Source: Ophthalmolycus amberensis
Taxonomy: Eukaryota > Chordata > Actinopteri > Perciformes > Zoarcidae
Length of the DNA stretch: 64,000 nt
Reading direction: 5' to 3'
Assembly: GCA_024529925.1 (NCBI GenBank)
Contig: JAFEUB010001797.1
Span: 1,844,501-1,908,500, forward strand
Shown: piece after piece, positions 11,561 to 23,399 of the stretch
How the letters are laid out: each line of letters opens with the position of its first letter
Numbering within the stretch: the stretch's first letter is position 1
The notes under the pieces: generated by a model
Told to the model about the DNA's origin: nothing
The model's input: only the letters and a program-made list of their open reading frames with translations
Database searches by the model: none
Position numbers and translations under genes: made by a program

Positions 11561-14500
11561 CCTGATGTGAAGTGGCAGCGTCTCCTCCAACATCCTCTCT
11601 CATGGTGAGATAACTCTCAAACCTATATGACGCCACCGTGACCGTGGAATTACAATAATTACAGTCACCGTGGCCCTTTTGAATATGATGCTGTTATTGA
11701 AGGTGCACTGGAGCCATATTGTTGTTGTGTTTATCACCACGTACTGGCTTTGCATTTAGTGCAATTAAGTTTTATTTATTTGTTTAAGTTTGTTTAGGCC
11801 TGGTTGGTTGTCCTTTCTTTGGCTTTGTTCAGGTCTGTAACTTCATATTTCAGCTGTTATTTTATACCCTGAGAGCTCATCTGCCAAGTGCCTGTGAGAG
11901 CATGCTCACGATCTGATATCGATAAGTAAAAGAAATATTCTAGCTTCTTTTATTGTTTTTTGGTATCACTTCAGTAGATTTGGGACACCAACAAGATGAT
12001 CATGGAAAACGTAGACTTTGAACTATATACCTAGACCTATCATGTTTTTCTCAGGCCTGCCCAAATGTTTTTAGGGTAGCAGAGCAATAACACGAATATA
12101 TGTGTTTTGTTATCAGTTGCAAAAACAAGTGCCTTGTTGTGGGTTAATGTGCTCATTTCTGCTTCAGCCCGATCTAACAATGCAGGTGAGGGAGATGCGG
12201 GTGAAGGCGCTCTACGACTCCACATCGCTGTGGTTCTGCAGAGACCGAATGCTTTCCATCACTATTGATCAATCAAAATGATGCCATGTCACAGAGGCCT
12301 TAACTGCACATTTCCCTGTAGCATTGAGAGCTGTATAGGAGCTCGGAGAACCTGAGAAAGCTCTGACGGTGAATGGCAGCCGACAGAAATCTGGAAAATA
12401 GAATTTCAACCAATCACAGCAGAGGGCTCGTCTCCCCGCTGACGAGTGCTGCTGATGGGTCGTGTTAGTCAGCACAGCCGAGAGCAGACCGTCAGCCAAA
12501 CAACACATTGGATTCAACCATGTGGGTGATGGATTCAGCCAAAGTGCTCGCCTACCTCTCTCTCTCTCTCCCTCCCTGTTTCTGTCTCCGTCCCACGCCC
12601 ACACACAAGGGTTCATCAAGTGCCATCAAAGGCTTGTGCGGTCAGAGGGAACATGGTTTCTTTCCTGCTTTCACCATTTTACGAGCGACCGCAACGCATT
12701 TCCCATGTCTCCTCGTCTCTCTCCTCCCTGCCTCCCTTTTTTTTCCTGTTTCCCTTCTTCAATCTGTCCTCCTCTGTCACTGACTTGGCGTAACGCTCCA
12801 AGTATCTGCTAATGTTTTAAATGTTCAGTTAAATACCCACACGCTGGTTAAAGCCGTTGCTCTCCAGGAGAAGGCATTCATAATTCACACAGAGGAGGGA
12901 GGAGACGGAGGAGACGGAGAGGAGAGAGGGAGGGAGCAGCAGCAGACGGCAACACATTAGTGTGATCACAGAGGGATATTCCATCTTGTTGAGAAGCGGT
13001 GTTTAATAATGCGTCATTGTGGGATATTTTAAAGCGGCTCAGAGGAAAATGCGTCGGGAATGTTCTGTGCGTTGATCGGTCGGGGCGGAAAAAGGTGAAA
13101 GAGAAACGAAGGCGTTTCCACAATCGAAAAGATTGAAAAGATGTCCAAGCAAAAGTACAAACTAGTGGGAGCTTCATCACAAAGCAAGTTCAACTTAGTC
13201 TCTTTGGCTTCACTGAGCCGAACATCGGCGATCCTTCAGTAAGTCCTAAATCTACTAATCCGGAAAAATGTCTCAATTAATCTTTATTTCATGGCACTTT
13301 ATTGCAAAATCAGTATTTTTGTCCATATCAGGATCCTGTAGGTGTGATGGATCAGTTTTTTCCCTGTGATCTGATTGGTTGGCAGGTTTTGATTGATTTA
13401 ATCTTATTTAACTCTGCAGCAGATGAACTCAGCCGTGCAGCATGGTTTACCCTGATTTACTACTCCTGTTAAAAGTGAACCAGCTTCATGATATTGGGGA
13501 AACTTGAGTCATCCCCAAAGGTGGCCTGCTAACCCACTCATCCTGGGGAAGAGGGAAATGTGAAAATGTGTGAGGAAAGGGATCCTCATGCTCCGCTCCA
13601 CTGCTGTGATGACATGTGGGGTGTTTGAATCGGACGCGGCAAGGTCTCGACGAGGAAAGCAAAGCAACATGGCGACTGACCGTCTTGTAACATTCCGCTT
13701 GTAAAAACTGTTTGTCTGCTCCACACAGTCGAAGGTGAACTTGTTTTCCAGACGGCTCGTGGAATTCCAATAAAAGTTGTCGCATTTTTCGTCTGCGCTC
13801 GGCATCGTGTGTGTGTGTGTGTGTGTGCGGACGAGGCGCGGGGAGAGGACCCGCTGAGATCTCTTTCGCTAACAGATGGGAACTTGTGGGTCCATTAGGC
13901 TGAGAAGCACGCTCCAGCAGGTTCAGTCAGGAGCGCTGCAGAATCTATTGATTCTCCGGTGAAAAGAAAATTACAATCCAGACATCTAGTTTACAATTCT
14001 TCGGAGCTTGCCGGAAAAACCCATCCTATTTAAGTGATGGCGCCTTTTGCCGAGAAACTTTTTCATTCGCAGAGATATATGTGGCTTGAGAGCGGAAAGA
14101 TGATGGATGTGTTGCACATTCGCCACCTGTGCTTCCACAAATGAGACGGTGTTGATCTGTTTCATATTAAAACCCCATCCATATGAATTTCCCCTCTACA
14201 GTTTGCCGTTGTTGATCCGGTCTGATCCTCACACCCTGTAGAGGACCCCAGCAGGCCTGAATCAACCTCGGGGCCCCCTTGACTCCCCTTATTTCAGGCT
14301 GGCTGTAGGCCGTTAATGGGGGGTAATGGGGCAGAAAGCGAGAGTCTGTGAGGTAGAAGTAGCAACAGGGCTGCTGCAGAAGACATGCAATAACAACACA
14401 GCAATGCAGCTGTGTCCAATCATGAAGGCAAAAGTGTGACTACCTGTCTCGAAGGCAGGGCGAACAGCTTGTTGTTGTAGCAGACTGGTGGACTATTGCA

Positions 14501-15035
14501 AGGCCCGGGTCACATGACCCACAGCTGAAGCTGTCATTAGGCTGCTTATAAACAAATTGCTCTTCCAGAAAATGAATCGCAGAACACGACAATAGTAGTT
14601 ATTCCAGTGACTCCAGTAGTTAAAACTCTGGATCAAACTCTTCTAAATGTGGTTCGACACACAGATTTATACCAAAAAGGATGAGTGACAGATTCAAATT
14701 ACAATACTTATTCAAATTCAGAGGCTGGCTAAATAAATGCAAACAACAATTTAGTCCAAAGCTTAGTTGCAGGTGTGCAACACACAACTCGTCAAACCTT
14801 GACGTAGACAAGCGACTGCAGCAGGAAAGCGTGCCATCTGTGAGCGAACTATAAGAGGATGAAGCCACAGTGAGCTCGGAGAGGACGACAACCTCTGGCG
14901 CAGTTTGGTGCAATCAGAATGAATCCTTGAAGCCATTCTGCAATGCCAACTCATTTAAACGTGGTTATTGACCAGGTAACAAGTGTTCCTCTTACTTGAT
15001 GCTTACCGCCTTTTTCAGATGAGTACCACCTGTAT
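11561..15035. other. no gene recognised
   Basis: It contains pyrimidine-rich (12,555-12,600, 12,710-12,780) and purine-rich (12,890-12,940) segments. A pair of overlapping minus-strand ORFs near 13,500-13,800 is about 98 codons each, within chance expectation. Confidence 0.45.
13807..13827 (+). repeat. (GT)n microsatellite
   Basis: Ten GT units, followed by CpG-containing sequence. Confidence 0.9.
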
Positions 15036-15215
15036 AGAATCAGAATCAGCTTTATTGGCCATGTATGCGTGCGCATACATGGAATTTGACTCCGGTTACA
15101 CATTACTCTCATCGTACATACACACATATGAAATATATACAATAAACAAGAGAAATATAAGAAAAACAAGGACGTTTAACAGCTATGTACAATATAAGTA
15201 TAAATATATCCCAAA
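15036..15215 (-). repeat. LINE/SINE-type 3' tail (GATTCTGATTC end)
   Basis: On the minus strand the sequence ends AATAAAGCTGATTCTGATTC, preceded by a segment containing AACCGGAGTCAAATTCC. This is a very common teleost interspersed repeat tail. The AT-rich stretch before it (plus 15,100-15,215, including TTTAACAGCTATGTACAATA) also belongs to the family as I remember it. No coding part is visible. A perfect 11-bp inverted repeat with a 2-nt spacer sits inside at 15,059-15,082. Confidence 0.6.
15059..15082. repeat. perfect inverted repeat, 11-bp arms, in a LINE tail
   Basis: CCATGTATGCG, TG, CGCATACATGG. It lies inside the repeat tail at 15,036-15,215. Stem-loops at the 3' end are common in CR1/L2-type elements. 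Confidence 0.85.
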
Positions 15216-15750
15216 CGTAGATGATGCTATTAAGAATACATTGTCTCAAGATGATGCAACAATTGTTTTTCTGCTGATTGTTAGTTCCATCAGATCTCAC
15301 TGATATGATCTGATGAAAACATCATGTCGAAAACACACATCAGCAGACCTGTTTTGAAATGAAGTGACTAAAAATCAACTTTTCCTGAAGTGCTGCCTTC
15401 TGGAGAAAACAAATGCTCTGTTTGCCGAAAACAGAAGAAAAAAAAAATGTGTACAACATGCTCACAGAGTGGCTTTGAAAAATCTGTTTGGGTATGTTGG
15501 TGCCCAAAAAGTCTGAAAGCTACCAGCACCACATGTGTGCACACGTTAGAGAGCGGTGGCGTAAGGACCGGCTGGGTAGCAATCTGAGCGAGGACAGCAG
15601 ATTGTTTGAGAATCCTATCTGTTGCTGGAGCTCCTGCATGAGCTGCTGCTGCGAGAGAGATAATGGTTTTGTCCCTCCTCCAGGCTTCCTGTCTGCTTTT
15701 GGTAAAGCAGACTGGCCCATTTATGAGACGGGAGGAAAGTGTGGGAGAGA

Positions 15751-15765
15751 GGGGGGGGGGGGGGG
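15751..15765 (+). repeat. poly-G tract
   Basis: Fifteen consecutive G bases, preceded by GGGAGAGA. A possible quadruplex former and a likely site of sequencing length error. Confidence 0.85.
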
Positions 15766-15935
15766 AGGCTGATGAGGTGGAAGGATGGATGAAAAGATTG
15801 GAGAGGGGTGTGCTGAGAATCTGGCCTCGGGCGCTGAACAATGTCATACTGCCATGATTCACGCACTGGCAGTTGGGGAGGCAGTATTTCATGCCTTGTT
15901 TAGTGGCGGTGGTGGTTGTATCGACCTGTGTGTTG

Positions 15936-15938
<3 letters not shown>

Positions 15939-15967
<29 letters not shown>
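15939..15967 (+). repeat. (GT)n microsatellite
   Basis: About 14 GT units, uninterrupted. Confidence 0.95.
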
Positions 15968-15968
<1 letters not shown>

Positions 15969-16984
15969 CCGTGGTTGCCAACCTAGTGGTCTAGGTTCCT
16001 ATAAGATGTAGCAATTGTGTTCCAACGTGTCTGTTTCGTCACGGCCTGTCAGTCTCACGTCCTCGTGGTCGCACCTCAACAGTTAAGATGATAAATACGG
16101 CCGGGTGGAATTGATCCGCAGTGATTGAGCGTGAGGGGGAAAAATGCACCAAAAGTGACTTGATGGAACAACGCTGGAGTAATTAGTGAGGCGTTTGATG
16201 AAGACAGACTCTGATAAACACAAATCTTGTGGGCAAAATTAGCAACAATGCCAACGGAGTTGATTTGGTATTATTCACGTTAAAAAAAGAAACTGTTGCA
16301 AGAAAAGTTCCGAACAGATTCATCAACTTGTTTTTCACTTGTTTTTCACTTGTTTCAATATATATATTTTTAAACTGTTGTTTTTGTCTTGAGTACTTTC
16401 ACATCGTTGTGGCATCGTTTTCTTTCCTGCACTTTTGGAACAGACAAATTCAATTGTACATTAAAGAACTCGACAACACAGCGGCTCTGCAGTCCGAACC
16501 AAGAAGGCCAACTTTATTGCTCCTTTCTACTTTGACAGAGGCAGCCCATATCAGATCCACTACTAATACAATGATATTACATATACACTGTGTTAGAGGG
16601 AACTAAAATTCACTCAATAAAATAGCTTACAGTAGAACAATGTACCTCCGACAGACTGCCAGATGCTGTGTGAGTCTTTTCGAACATTTTATTGAAAGCA
16701 AAGTAAACTAGCATTGCTGCCGGTGTGGATAGTTTAGAAGCTAAATATTCTGCTGGAGAGTATTTCGCATTTTCGTGTCGTTTATTTGTGAGAACCTCGG
16801 TGTGTGAAATCCTTTAGACACAAGTCATCTGGTCCATCACCGCCAAAGGCACCAGTCACTCCTCTATTGCGATTTAATAGCATGCAATCAATTTGTCATT
16901 TAAAACTTAAATACATCTCAAGGTGACTTAAGTCGCTTTCCCAAGTTTCAGTCATGTTCTTCAGCACTGACGTGAGTTTGTATT

Positions 16985-17000
16985 GTGTGTGTGTGTGTGT
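16985..17000 (+). repeat. (GT)n microsatellite, short
   Basis: Eight GT units. Confidence 0.8.
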
Positions 17001-20000
17001 AGCAGTGCAGCGTGGCCAGCGTACGGCATACCTGTGGTGTTTATTCTCACTTTAAAGGACAGGGTGGTGCATCTGCTCTCCAAAACAGAGAGGCTAGAGC
17101 CGGCTGGGGTCCAACAGTGAGGCTAACTCTCTCTCTGGCACCGAGCTTTGGACTTTCTAGTACAGCATGTGGAAGTGCTTTTTGGCTTGGAGGAGATCTA
17201 GCAGTGAAAAAGAAATGAAACAAAACGGTGGCAGAAGCAGCCTCTGCACGAGGACAAAAGCACATTACTCTTCATTTTTGTCACATCCAACTTGCCGGCA
17301 ACCATACGGTGGAAAAACAACAAGGCACAGAATTATGATGAATGCAGTGAAAATAAAGGGGGGGGGGGGGCTGCTAGCTCGTAACAAGCTCCATGCATAC
17401 GATCCTCGAATTGACTTTAATTCGTGGGAGCAGAGCGTTTCGTTTTAGATTAAATTACCGCTGTTGCCAAATTAATCAAATTTCCTCTGAGATTTGTCCT
17501 CGCCCTGCTCGTGCCATTTCTGCGTCTGCGAGACGGCATCGGTTTTGATAGCGTGTCATGCTTGATTTTACACAAATATTTAACAAGCCAATGTGAGGAA
17601 TGCGGCCCTTTTGTAAGGCAGCTACCTCCCCAGACTTGACCTCCTCCCCATGTGGACAGAGCCCACACCCAGGACTATGACAGGCTTTCAGCGGTGCTCA
17701 GGGTTATCATCAAGTCCATCCACCGGTCCCAAGGCTAATATCAATGTCTCAAGGGTGTGCAGATAACCATCATTTTCCTCCCTCTAAACCCTCCTGTTGG
17801 TCCCCGGAGTGGAGGCTCAGCTGTCTCCTAAAGCCTGTTTTTACTTCACCCCTTTGCTGCTGTCACAACATTTTCATTACATTGCAGCTTAAGCCCTTAA
17901 TGACCCCTTCTAAGACTAAACATGAGGTCAAACAGGGTGTTGCCTGGACAAAAAGCAGGAGAGGCGACAAGGGATCTGGTTCAGAGTCCCCCTCTTTACG
18001 CCTCTAATGAAATTAGCTTGGTAGCAAATTCTCCCGCGCTGCAGAGAAATTATATTTGTGTTTTTTTGTTTTTTTTAAAGGAATGTATTATGATATCTGA
18101 ACTCGCCATATTTAGATTTTTTGGGGATATGAAAGGCTCCCTCCCTCTCTTACTCTAACAATAAACTACTTGTCTGAATGATCTCCAAAATCTATTCGAC
18201 TTTACAGCTCTGTAAAAGAATGGATCAAATGAGCACTAAAGAGAGTAAAAGCCCATATTTGGTGCCACTTACGTTCACTCACACGAGCCACCGCTCTATT
18301 TAACTGCTACTGGAGTGGACTGAAGTTTCAGAATAAAAGCAGCAAAATCAAGAAACAAAACCATCTTTGGTGACATTATTCTGTCCCTAAAGAATGTCAC
18401 GGATTCTATTTACATTCAAGGAATCATCAGATTGATCGTTGGTGAGGATGTTCATTTTTCTCCTAGTTTGTACATTTTGGGCGATCCCCCATCTTGGGCA
18501 TTGATTTTGACTTTTGGCACCGAGTGGTTCTGTGTTCGATTATTTTCATGTGGTAAGCTGTGGTAAATAGCACGCATTCTTCCAGTTGCAAGAAAATTGA
18601 GGATTTGCTGGATAAATGTTTGTTCATTCATTCCGGCACAGACTGTGACTGTAGTATTAGTTGAATTCAGAGTGGCCATGTAGCTGAATCCAGTGATATA
18701 AAACATTGGGATAAAGGTAACGCATCGACTTTTTATCAACCTACATTGATTATAAGGACTTCTGAACTAAGTTGATTTGTTGCCTTTTAAATCATGATAA
18801 CTGTGACGGACAGGATGACGCGAGACATGTCGCCTGGATCACAATTAGGAGATCGATAATTAGCCATATCAACTCCAGACGTGACAGCTCATGTTGCGCC
18901 TGCTGTCTTGCTGTCTGCGGTGGGAATGCATTTATTCTCCAATAGCGTCACTTTATTTCTTGTGTCTGGTTCTTTTGGCTGCTGCCAGCTCTGTGGTGCT
19001 GAGTTCAGCAGGGAGACGAGCTAGCTAGCCTCAGAGCTGGGTGTGATCCTTTGTTTGTTTTTTTGTTTGGTTTTCCACTGAAGTCCAAATGAAATCATTG
19101 TTTCACAGCCCACAGGCCTCTGAGTCTGATTATGGAGTACGGGCGTAAAGACATGAATTTTGGATGGAGAAGAAGATGAACAGAAAGTGTCTTCATTAGC
19201 ATGGATTCCAATCATAACTCCTCCCTTTTGGAGAAAGTATCGGAACAAATTTTTGGAAAGAAAAGAAGGGAAGCATCTAGGAACTGCCGAACTACCACTG
19301 CCATGACAAATAAAGAGGAAAATTACACTCTTTAGAGGTGAAAACATCAAGCTCTGACAATGACATTCAGCCTCAGCTGTGAGGTGTTAGTGTGCCAACA
19401 CTGAAGCTCTCTGTACATTGTCTTGTGGTCTGTGGTTTGCAGATGAGATAAACCAAAGCCTGCATCATAGACCACAAAGTGAGCTTTGACGCTGCCAATC
19501 ACACATTTCCAGTCAGTGTGATGGGGCTCTCCTTCTCGAGTCTTCTCGAGGATTAATAGCCTCTGCGAGAAGCTTAACATAACATTTTCTCACCATCTGC
19601 GAACCAAAGTAAACGTAGTTAAACGGGACTATCAGTGGAGCCCGGTAGACATTTCTCTCACAGTCACTGCAACACAGAGGGGAATATGGTCTCCCTTTAG
19701 GGAACACAAAAGTATCCCCATGTATGACAGAATCCCTCAAAGTTATAGCACACTCCGGTTACATTAGGGCATTAGTCATTTAAACAACTTCCAAACTGCC
19801 TCAGAACTACTTGTAATGTTATTTATAGAGATCTTTATGGTGAACTTGCATCTCGATGAGGTTTATTTAAAACAGCAGACGTCCAGTATTTCCTTTACTG
19901 CACTCCAAATGTAACTCCTGGGATATTTATCGTCGTGCCCTTGAGCATTTCTTAAAGCAGATAATGATTCTGTGCTGGCATAAGGAAGATAAGGAATACC

Positions 20001-20532
20001 TCAGGGCACCTGCTCCCAGGGAAAAGAAAATAACTCCCCTGTGTGTTGGTTTGTGAATAGCCTTTGGTACCTGTTAACATTGCACTCCCTTCTCCCCATC
20101 CTCCTCCACAATTAGCTCACCTTTCAGTAGAAAAGTCCTTCTTGGCCTGCTGGCCAAGGCAGCAGATGTTACGTTGGCCTGCTAAACGCAGACGTGCTTG
20201 ATCCAAGATGATTGGCCGTAATTATAGGCTGTAAGCTGATAGTGGGGGAATATGCAGCCCATTGAGACGTCAGTCCTCCCAGTGTTTATGAATGCATTCA
20301 GGCACTGTCACGGGTACGGCCTCGACAGCACGGGGGCTGATGGAGTGAGGGGAGGTAACTGGGGTTTCAATAGGAGCACCTGGAGTAGTGGACCGGGTTA
20401 AACAGTGAAAGGGTTGTGTGCATAGGTGAGTGTGCTGGAAGGGCGACAGTGTTACAGCTGGTGTCCGTTACGCAACATATCTTGCGAATTTCTGAATTTT
20501 AAAGAATTTGAGATGGTGTTTATGCCTTCAAA

Positions 20533-21545
20533 TTAATAGGAATAGTTTGACATTTTGGGAAATACACTTATTTGCTTTCTTGCTGAGAGTTAGAAGAGCC
20601 ATACCGCTCTTTGTTTGTACGCTAAATATGAAACTACAGCCGATTAGCTTAGCATAGAGACTGGCTCTGTCCAAATGTAACAAATCCATCCACCTCTTGA
20701 GTACGAAGGCCTTATTGTGATCACTAGGATTATTTATAATTTTCATGTGTCAAACTCAAACCCATTTTTGAGGGCCCATGCATTCTCAGAAACACACGTG
20801 TCACAAGTGGTGAGAAGTGATTTCTAGTATGGATCTTGGGCTGTGCTGTGGCTAATTGGCTGTAAAGCGCCCCCTAACTTAATCTTAGAATTTTACTTAG
20901 AAATTAGCTGGGAGTATTTAACATGTCTAGACTTAAGAAAAAGCCTCATGGAACTATACCCTAAACCCAACAGGAAGTCAGCCATTTACTATGCCAGTTA
21001 GGCCATTTTTGGCCTTTTACGTTACTTAAACAAACTTCCCCCAGAGATTAAACCCAACCAGTGCCATACTGGAAACAGGAAGTAAGCCTTCTATGACGAC
21101 TATAATTCGATTGACATGAAGTTTACCCTGTGTGTACAGCAACATAATGCATGTTTAGTGCGTGTTCTCTAGTGCCACATATAGAAGTGTTCATATCCAG
21201 CGCCACGCACTAACGTCTTACTCATTCGCGTGGTGTCCGATGATCAATGCGTCAGCTGCGTCAACCGGCATTCCCCCCCAGTACACCTCGATATGCGGCA
21301 AACATTATATCTTGTTTTATAATTCATAAAGGCCTGTAAAACTTTGCTGCACTTGAGTTTTCGTATGGGAGGTATAGCGTGTTTGTGAGCTTTAACAGTG
21401 CCAGAGCCAGGCTAGCTGCTTCCCCCTGCTCCGAGTCTTCATACTGAGCTAAGCTAACGGTCTCCCATCTGTGGCTTCATATTTAACGGCAGCAACAATG
21501 CAAATAAATACGCTTATTTACCAGAATGTCAAAGTATTCCTTTAA
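20533..21545. mobile_element. 1-kb repeat unit with inverted arms and TTAA ends
   Basis: The left arm (20,533 to about 20,700, plus) starts TTAATAGGAATAGTTTGACA and continues with CTTATTTGCTTTCTTGC, CTAAATATGAAACTACAGCC and GATTAGCTTAGCATA. The right arm, read on the minus strand from 21,545, starts TTAAAGGAATACTTTGACAT and continues GTTAAATATGAAGCCACAG, CCGTTAGCTTAGCT and CAGCTAGCCTGGCTCTG. The arms are diverged inverted copies of one widespread teleost repeat, and each begins with TTAA. This could be a non-autonomous DNA element with long terminal inverted repeats, or two separate insertions in opposite orientation. There is no transposase ORF. The class is unassigned; TTAA ends would fit a piggyBac-type target, which I infer only from the ends. 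Confidence 0.55.
20770..21175 (+). repeat. unclassified teleost repeat inside the inverted-arm unit
   Basis: Phrases such as CTGTAAAGCGCCCCCTAA, CCCAACAGGAAGTCAGCCAT, GGCCATTTTTGGCC and TTCCCCCAGAGATTAAACCC are typical of a repeat family I have seen in many fish genomes. It sits between the two inverted arms. It may be an insertion into that element or its internal part. No ORF of note. The boundaries are approximate. Confidence 0.45.
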
Positions 21546-22792
21546 CTGCTTGTCTAATGATCCCTGCATTGTGAAAGTTTTACTTGAAAGTGCTTCTTAA
21601 ACTGCGAGTTGGCCTCCGTCTGTGTGCGTCCCCACATGACCAGAAATGTAATTTATTTTAATGAGCTTTTGGTCCCAGCTGTAAAGAAAGTTTGAAACCT
21701 GCTGCAGGGGGGCCATCAGCTATTTGTCATCAGCTCACTGAATGAATCTCGGGCTTGTTGCATATTCCCTTTAGACTCAAACTAAGCAAATTTAATCAAA
21801 TGACTTCAGCAACTTTGTAAGTGTGGAAGAAAAACAGAGAAACTAGGTAGTGAGAGGAGAGGGAGAAAGAGGGGAAAATCAGAGAGGGCTGCTGTATGTT
21901 GGGAGGCACCTAATTGTCTACTGCAGCATGTAATGACAAGCTTACTTCGCATCAATCTTTCATTATTAAGGGCTATTTCTGTCTTGATGCAGTAGGCAAA
22001 CAGATTCATCTTTAGGATGGCGCTGAATTAGGAGGGAGACGCTGGTCTGTCCGCGAACTAAGCGGGAAAAAAACGAGGGGACAGAAATGGATTAATGTTA
22101 AAAGTGTTGTAGCTAAAGTGAAGTGAGAATTAGCTGAGGAAGTCTGCAGGTAGATCGGTAAGATTGCATTCGACAGTGGAAACCTTATAAAGTTTTATGC
22201 TGGAAGTTAAACCTGTTGCTTGAGTCTATATCATCTCATAAAACGCTGTATACCAGCATGATCAGCAGACATCGATGTGATCTGGAAATGTCTCAGAAAT
22301 AATGCAACTCATACTGTTTATTGACAGGTTGCTACAGACTAAACTCTTTAAGTACTTTTAATGTCATTTAACGTCATTTTTATTCATATTGCTTAAAGAA
22401 AAGTCAATGTTATTGCCATCTTTCTATAGTCTTCCACTTCTGATGTCATATTGCAGCTGTTTCTGATGGCATTTTACGCTTGAGAACACTGCCCCCTATC
22501 TTTGGAAGCCATATAGCAACGTCTCCACTCCTCTGCACCAGCCTCAAAAGAGCTCTGCTGCTACAGAACAAATATGAAAGATGACGGAAGCTGAAGTGAA
22601 ACTTAATTAAAAACCGTTGGCCACGTTTTGTATGTATTGCAAAACTGCACTGGCCCATTCGTCGGCTATTAGCGGGAATCAGTGAAACATTGAGATTGCA
22701 GCGAGTGGTTGGGAACCAGCGAGCCGGGCACCGCGCCAAGGCAGGTCGGACGTGGGGATGAGGAGGAGAGAGGATCAAGAGTGTGTAAATAC

Positions 22793-22833
22793 AGAGGGAG
22801 GGAGAGGGAGAGAGAGGGAGAGAGAGAGAGAGA
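22793..22833 (+). repeat. GA-rich simple repeat
   Basis: An imperfect GAGG/GA tract of about 40 bp, of the opposite strand sense to the CT tract that starts 130 bp downstream. Confidence 0.8.
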
Positions 22834-22944
22834 CGTCTGTGCGGATTTGACTCATCTCCATCCTCCTAATAACCCCACTGGATAAAATATGCTTTGAGTG
22901 GAGATGATTACCTCTTTATCACTGTTCTCTATATTTATCCCCCC

Positions 22945-23270
<326 letters not shown>

Positions 23271-23399
23271 CTCTCTGTGCTCAGGAAAATAAGCCTCAGT
23301 CTCAGGGACGCTGTTCACTTCTCCAAAGTCCTGAGGAGATTAGTACTTTGAACTTGTGCGGCTTCACTGAGACTTCCTTAACTTTTAAAAGGTAAAGCA

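Larger units (their letters stand above)
15216..20532. other. no gene recognised
   Basis: Apart from the microsatellites and the poly-G tracts listed, or near 17,359-17,370, I see only short ORFs. A 174-codon minus frame at 15,368-15,892 spans low-complexity sequence. A tandem CTTGTTTTTCA repeat sits at about 16,327-16,355. A CTTGGCC/GGCCAAG inverted repeat is at 20,141-20,158. Confidence 0.45.

Noticed and set aside
15368..15892. 174-codon minus-strand ORF
   Set aside because: No recognisable motif or splice context, and it crosses a poly-C run. An ORF of this length is expected about once or twice by chance in 64 kb.
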